Source of the DNA: CAZOZZ01 sp965247425
GTDB lineage: Bacteria; Acidobacteriota; Terriglobia; 20CM-2-55-15
Reading direction: 5' to 3'
Assembly: GCA_965247425.1 (NCBI GenBank)
Contig: OZ252023.1
Coordinates: forward strand, 1,984,001 to 2,048,000
Length of the DNA: 64,000 bases
Shown: in pieces, positions 60,219 to 64,000 of the stretch
How positions within the stretch are numbered: the stretch's first letter is position 1
Layout of the letters: each line of letters starts with the position of its first letter
The notes under the pieces: model-generated
The model's database searches: none
Told to the model about the DNA's origin: nothing
What the model saw: the letters and a program-made list of their open reading frames with translations, nothing else
Translations under genes and position numbers: made by a program

Positions 60219-60863
60219 ATGACCTCGGATCGGTTCCTGAAATTCGTCGTCAAGCCGATCGTCTTCCTGCTTTGCCTTGTCCCGTTGACTCTCCTGTTTC
60301 ATGGAGCGTTGACGGGCGGGCTGAGCGCCAACCCCATCGACGACATCACCGACACGACCGGTCGGTGGACCCTTCGCTTTCTGCTGATCACTCTCTCGGT
60401 TCGTCCGTTGCGTCAGCTTACCGGATGGGCGAAACTGATCCGCTTTCGCCGCATGCTGGGACTGTTTGCCTTCTTCCACGGCATATTGCACTTCACCACA
60501 TACATCTGGCTGGACCAGTTCTTCGATCTTGCCGAAATCCTGAAGGACATTCCCAAGCGCCCATTCATCACGGCCGGGTTTACCGCCTTCGTCTCGATGA
60601 TCCCGCTTGCCGTGACCTCGACTAAGAAATGGATCGGCCGGATGGGAGGGAAGAGATGGCAACTGCTCCATCGATTGATTTACCTGAGCGCGATGGCAGG
60701 CGTGGTTCACTATCTGTGGATCGTAAAGGCGGATACTCTCCGGCCCTTGACGTACGGTGCGGTTCTGTCCGTTCTCCTGGCCTACCGGCTCATCGTGCGC
60801 TGGAAACCGAACATCGTCCTGAAGTCTCGAGTAGCCGTATCCTCGACCACGCCGGATGCCTGA
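60219..60863 (+). CDS. msrQ: Haem-binding membrane subunit MsrQ (YedZ)
   Basis: The 214-residue protein has six or so membrane helices: LKFVVKPIVFLLCLVPLTLLFHGAL, GLFAFFHGILHFTTYIWLDQ, WQLLHRLIYLSAMAGVVHYLW. These hold the histidines that bind haem b. It belongs to the ferric-reductase-like domain family, passing electrons from the quinone pool to MsrP. The msrPQ pair is intact. Confidence 0.95.
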   Translation: MTSDRFLKFVVKPIVFLLCLVPLTLLFHGALTGGLSANPIDDITDTTGRWTLRFLLITLSVRPLRQLTGWAKLIRFRRMLGLFAFFHGILHFTTYIWLDQFFDLAEILKDIPKRPFITAGFTAFVSMIPLAVTSTKKWIGRMGGKRWQLLHRLIYLSAMAGVVHYLWIVKADTLRPLTYGAVLSVLLAYRLIVRWKPNIVLKSRVAVSSTTPDA

Positions 60864-60866
60864 AGA

Positions 60867-61574
60867 GTGGACAACTTCGTGACGAAAAATTCTCCAGATC
60901 GCCGGCAGTACAAATACTACGACCTCGTGATGGCGATGTTCGTAACCGTGCTCATATGCTCTAACGTCATAGGAGCAGCCAAGGTCAGCACGGTTTACGG
61001 GATGACCTTCGGCGCGGGCGTCTTGTTTTTTCCCATCAGTTACATCTTTAACGACGTCCTGACCGAAGTGTATGGCTACGCCAAGGCGAGGAAAGTCGTT
61101 TGGGCCGGTTTTGGCGCCTTGATCTTCGCTTCGCTGATGGCCTATGTGGTCGTGGCTCTGCCCCCAGCCGCCGATTGGGAAGGCCAGGGCGCCTACCAGA
61201 CCGTATTCGGACAGACGCCCCGCATCGTCCTCGCCTCGATGGCGGCCTTTTTCGTCGGAGAGCTGTCAAACTCCTACGTCCTGGCCAAGATGAAAATTCG
61301 GACGAAGGGCCGTTTCCTCTGGTTACGAACGATTGGATCCACCATCGTCGGTGAGGGCGTCGACTCGGCCGTCTTTTACCCGGTTGCGTTCTTCGGTGTG
61401 TGGTCCAACAGTCTGTTGGTCGAGGTCCTCGTAAGCAACTACCTGATCAAGGTCGGCTGGGAGGCCCTGATCACGCCGATCACGTACAAGATCGTTTCTT
61501 TCCTGAAGCGTGCCGAAAGCGAGGACTACTACGACTACGGCACCGACTTTACGCCGTTCTCGATTGACGTTTGA
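60867..61574 (+). CDS. yhhQ: Queuosine precursor transporter (YhhQ/VUT family)
   Basis: The GTG at 60867 follows the msrQ stop after three bases and gives 235 residues. The VUT signature is present: LICSNVIGAAKVSTVYGMTFGAGVLFFPISYIFNDVLTEVYGY, and FFVGELSNSYVLAKMKIRTKGRFLWLRTIGSTIVGEGVDSAVFYP. The protein imports preQ0 or preQ1 for queuosine modification of tRNA. Six membrane helices are predicted. Tight spacing puts it in the msrPQ transcript, although no functional link is known. Confidence 0.95.
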   Translation: MDNFVTKNSPDRRQYKYYDLVMAMFVTVLICSNVIGAAKVSTVYGMTFGAGVLFFPISYIFNDVLTEVYGYAKARKVVWAGFGALIFASLMAYVVVALPPAADWEGQGAYQTVFGQTPRIVLASMAAFFVGELSNSYVLAKMKIRTKGRFLWLRTIGSTIVGEGVDSAVFYPVAFFGVWSNSLLVEVLVSNYLIKVGWEALITPITYKIVSFLKRAESEDYYDYGTDFTPFSIDV

Positions 61575-61650
61575 AGCTCGCTATTGCGACCTGCGCGTTT
61601 ATGCTATTTTGCGTTTAACCCAGTTGTCACATAGCCAACTAGGTTAATAG

Positions 61651-62853
61651 TCAACGGTTTCCATTTGCTAACTTCAAAGATGCGTTCATTCCGCGCAACT
61701 TTCCCATGGCCACGATCCCCAGGGCCGGTCCGATCGCCAGAAAGGCAAACGCATACCGCCAGGTAACGGCCTCCACCAGGTAGGGAACCAGATGGATCGT
61801 CACCATCGTCAAGAGGAACCCGAGGCTGGTTTGAACCGTGAGCATGGTCCCGACGATGCCAGGATCCGACAGCTCCGCGATGCTGGCTGAAAACTGGGCC
61901 GAGTCGGCGACGATGGCGATGCCCCAGACGACACAGAATGCCGTCAGGAGCCAGGGGTTGGATCCATGGAGAAATCCGGCGACTACGCAACAGGCGCCGC
62001 TGACCCCCATCGCGGCCATTGTCACCGTCGTCCGTCCCCAACGGTCTGCGATCACACCTGCCAGCAGGCAACCCACCGCGCCGCTTCCGAGAGTCAGGAA
62101 GGTAGCAAGCCGCGCAAAATATGAAGCAGGCCCGGCCGCCATCGTCGTCGCGAAGCTGGACTCGAGGAAAAGTCCCACCCAGGCCCACATCGCGTACAGT
62201 TCCCACATGTGGCCGAAATAGCCCAGGTTCGCGAGACGGAGCGGCCGGTTGGTCCAGGCACCCAGAGCGAGCGACGGGTTGAACGGTGGCGCCTTGGATC
62301 GGTTCGGACCCACCGCCACCAGGTTGATGAGCAAAGCGGCCGCCAGAGCGCATATCGACGCTACTGCGATGGTGAACCGCCAGTCGACGCCTCCGAAGGC
62401 GTTGATCAAGTGGGGCGATGCCGATCCCAGCGTCAGAGCGCCGACCAGCAGACCGACCATCAGCCCCATGTCCTGTTTCGCCCAGCTTGTGGCCATCTTC
62501 ATGCCAACCGGGTAGATGCCGGCCATGCACATTCCCGTGACGAAACGGAGTAGCGGAACGGTAATTGTTCCGGCATCTTGCGTGAGGATCAAGCCATTGG
62601 CCACCGCGGCGACGACCGACGCCGCCATGAAGAAGCGCCTGGGGTCTAACCGGTCTGCCAGTCCGAGAAGGGCACTGATCAGCGTACCGGCGACGAAACC
62701 GATCTGGACGCCACTGGTAAACAGTGAAGTCTGGAAGGAATTGAGCTCGAATTCAAGCTGAAGGGAAGGCAGAACGGCAGAGGCCGAGAACCAGAGCGTC
62801 ATCGCCAGAACCTGGCACACACACAGCAGTGTGAGGGCGAGGACCCTTGTCAT
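61651..62853 (-). CDS. Major facilitator superfamily transporter
   Basis: The 400-residue protein has about twelve hydrophobic helices in two halves. MTLWFSASAVLPSL and GVIADRWGRTTVTM (loop 8-9-like DRxGRR motif) and GMCMAGIYPVGMKM are consistent with MFS carriers. The substrate is not evident. It faces an arsM gene upstream on the same strand, but a repeat element lies between, so a functional link is doubtful. Confidence 0.88.
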   Translation of the reverse strand: MTRVLALTLLCVCQVLAMTLWFSASAVLPSLQLEFELNSFQTSLFTSGVQIGFVAGTLISALLGLADRLDPRRFFMAASVVAAVANGLILTQDAGTITVPLLRFVTGMCMAGIYPVGMKMATSWAKQDMGLMVGLLVGALTLGSASPHLINAFGGVDWRFTIAVASICALAAALLINLVAVGPNRSKAPPFNPSLALGAWTNRPLRLANLGYFGHMWELYAMWAWVGLFLESSFATTMAAGPASYFARLATFLTLGSGAVGCLLAGVIADRWGRTTVTMAAMGVSGACCVVAGFLHGSNPWLLTAFCVVWGIAIVADSAQFSASIAELSDPGIVGTMLTVQTSLGFLLTMVTIHLVPYLVEAVTWRYAFAFLAIGPALGIVAMGKLRGMNASLKLANGNR

Positions 62854-62904
62854 CTGTTTCCTGTAGAACGGCTCTGATCCACAAAGGCCTCTGACGACGA
62901 ACTA

Positions 62905-63082
62905 GGAGCCTGCGCGGCAGAAGAGATCTACTGCGAAAGCTGTATAATCGGTCCAGATTTCCCCGATTTTTCGTTAAATAGAACCACTATTCGCCTCAAA
63001 ATCGAGAAATGCCTCAAAGTCGAGAAGAACTGGCCTCGATTCTCCACTTTCTCGCTACGATCCCTTCTGCCGCCGAGGCTCC
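62905..63082 (-). mobile_element. MITE-like element, TA-flanked, copy 3 (178 bp)
   Basis: Same family as 9477-9656 and 23052-23211, inverted: its core reads on the minus strand. TA flanks both ends (62903-62904 and 63083-63084). Its inner sequence nearly matches copy 1, including the motif ctcgattttgaggcgaatag on the minus strand. It lies between the MFS gene's start (52 bases away) and the arsM stop. Confidence 0.87.
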
Positions 63083-63105
63083 TATACTTCGAAATCGAAG
63101 CACGA

Positions 63106-63921
63106 TTATGGCTTAACCGCCCGGACGAATGCACTCATGAACTTACCATCGAGTCGCTCCAGCGTCGAAGCGGGTACGTTCTTCTTGCGGGCCAGTTCCC
63201 GGGCGTCTTCGTCATTGTATATTCTTGTGGGCTCGATTCGGATGTCGTCGAACCCGGCCGCCTCGAGTTTCGCCCGGTACTCGTTCTCGCCCAGCGCGCC
63301 GGCCACACAGCCCGTCCACAAGTCTATACTTCGCATCAGATCCTCCGGAATCGTCCCCTGGCTGACGATGTCAGACACGGCAAATCGCCCACCCGGCTTG
63401 AGGACACGGAACGCTTCGCCGAGGACGCGATCCTTGTCGGCCGAAAGGTTAATGACGCAATTGGAGATAATGACGTCCACGGAAGCGTCGGGAAGCGGAA
63501 TGTTTTCGATCTCACCCCGGAGAAACTCAACATTCTCGATGCCGGATTTCGCCTGATTGGCCCGTGCCAGGTCTAGCATTTCGTCTGTCATGTCCAGCCC
63601 ATAAGCCTTGCCCGTGGGGCCGACACGTATGGCGGAAAGCAGTACGTCGATACCACCGCCGGAGCCGAGATCGAGCACCGTCTCTCCGGTATCCAGGTGA
63701 GCCAGCGCAGTCGGATTGCCACAGCCGAGCGATGCTCGAACCGCCCCGGCAGGAAGGATTTCCGTATCCTCGACACTGTAGAGGTTCGCCGTGACGGGAT
63801 CCGAGCAATCCGGGGTCACCGGGCCACAGCAGGAAGATCCCCCCTCCGCGGCGGTTCGGGCCGCGGCACCGTATCGTTTCTTTACGTTATCTCTGATCTC
63901 CTCTTGATTCACTTCAATCAT
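63106..63921 (-). CDS. arsM: Arsenite S-adenosylmethyltransferase ArsM
   Basis: The 271-residue methyltransferase has the SAM motif VLDLGSGGGIDVLLSA and the arsenic-binding cysteines: SSCCGPV near the N-terminus, IISNCVINLSADKDRV and WTGCVAGAL. It methylates arsenite stepwise to volatile or less toxic forms. RYGAAARTAAEGGSSCC is the typical start. The ATG overlaps the stop of an upstream gene (ATGA), so it is the distal gene of an operon. Confidence 0.95.
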   Translation of the reverse strand: MIEVNQEEIRDNVKKRYGAAARTAAEGGSSCCGPVTPDCSDPVTANLYSVEDTEILPAGAVRASLGCGNPTALAHLDTGETVLDLGSGGGIDVLLSAIRVGPTGKAYGLDMTDEMLDLARANQAKSGIENVEFLRGEIENIPLPDASVDVIISNCVINLSADKDRVLGEAFRVLKPGGRFAVSDIVSQGTIPEDLMRSIDLWTGCVAGALGENEYRAKLEAAGFDDIRIEPTRIYNDEDARELARKKNVPASTLERLDGKFMSAFVRAVKP

Positions 63922-64000
63922 TTCGTCTCCAGTTCCACCAGGATGTTTTCAGGTTTGACGACTTTGTTTCGCGAACAACACTCGGAGAAGAGGAACCGGG
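63918..64000 (-). CDS. Unidentified protein upstream of arsM (C-terminal end, partial)
   Basis: The minus-strand frame that overlaps the arsM start (ATGA) reads ..FLFSECCSRNKVVKPENIL.. to the stop. Only 26 residues are in the window. The vicinal CC pair could be a metal or arsenic ligand, as in arsenic-related regulators, but that is speculation. The overlap shows that the two genes are cotranscribed and coupled. Confidence 0.6.
   Translation of the reverse strand, partial: RFLFSECCSRNKVVKPENILVELETK

Noticed and set aside
59370..60710. 446-residue open frame on the minus strand
   Set aside because: Antisense to msrP and msrQ; no recognisable domain.

Overview
The window looks like chromosomal sequence from a GC-rich, Gram-negative-type bacterium with a didermic envelope: RseP, a type IV pilus with its own prepilin peptidase, an LPS-type glycosyltransferase, NagZ-like and lipoprotein genes, phosphatidylserine/phosphatidylethanolamine synthesis and a flagellin. 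The divergent Hfq fused to a longer N-terminus, the hemA-hemC-hemD genes beside a CcsA-like gene, the solitary Ku and the uncharacterised membrane proteins would fit Acidobacteriota or a neighbouring deep lineage. That placement is an inference from gene content, not from a marker-gene tree.

Layout. 1-4281: the end of a menaquinone/ubiquinone methyltransferase, then a minus-strand type IV pilus block (glycosyltransferase, pilD, fimT/gspH-like, pilV, and a pilW broken by frameshifts). 4341-9477: truA, then the envelope/isoprenoid run uppS-cdsA-dxr-rseP. 9666-17233: fur, hfq-pdxA, holB-tmk-thiI (minus), and ku-yggS-yggU with two small membrane proteins (plus). 17429-22275: a minus-strand haem cluster (ccsA-like, hemA, hemC, hemD) followed by an M29 aminopeptidase. 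22376-31611: an M50 protease, trpS-scpA-scpB-rluB-hisC-CoA-binding protein, convergent rarA and a SpoU methyltransferase, a Sua5/YrdC gene, and a frameshifted ydcF. 31612-33349: the first IS1380-family copy. 33572-38991: a peptide-type solute-binding protein, a NagZ-like protein and mutS (minus). 39437-50511: tsaB-rimI, flagellin behind a sigma28-like promoter, a DUF465 protein, psd-pssA, a membrane protein, guaA, and dnaE-accA. 50519-51828: a 42-residue membrane peptide, a membrane protein and a coupled winged-helix regulator. 52119-58104: an aldehyde dehydrogenase gene split by an IS21-family element that itself carries a second, identical IS1380-family copy exactly at its istA/istB junction. 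58274-61574: a truncated receiver-HPt protein, msrP-msrQ and a queuosine-precursor transporter. 61651-64000: an MFS transporter, arsM and the end of an upstream gene.

The most distinctive material lies between the genes. I see at least five families of short inverted-repeat elements: (i) a 160-180 bp element with long terminal inverted repeats and TA flanks, three copies; (ii) a 199 bp element with TAA flanks; (iii) hairpins built from CGCAGAG-type heptads, three loci; (iv) hairpins built from GTGGTCAGTGG units, three loci; (v) a ~300 bp palindromic element upstream of tsaB. Many sit directly against stop codons. The scpB gene ends in fifteen 18-bp tandem repeats, eleven of them identical.

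Most protein-coding genes are housekeeping and arranged in tight, often ATGA-overlapping operons. I did not find tRNA, rRNA or CRISPR arrays. No obviously new multi-gene system stands out; the best candidates for new biology are the stop-codon-associated repeat elements, the small membrane peptide/membrane protein/regulator locus at 50519-51828, and the repeat tail of ScpB.
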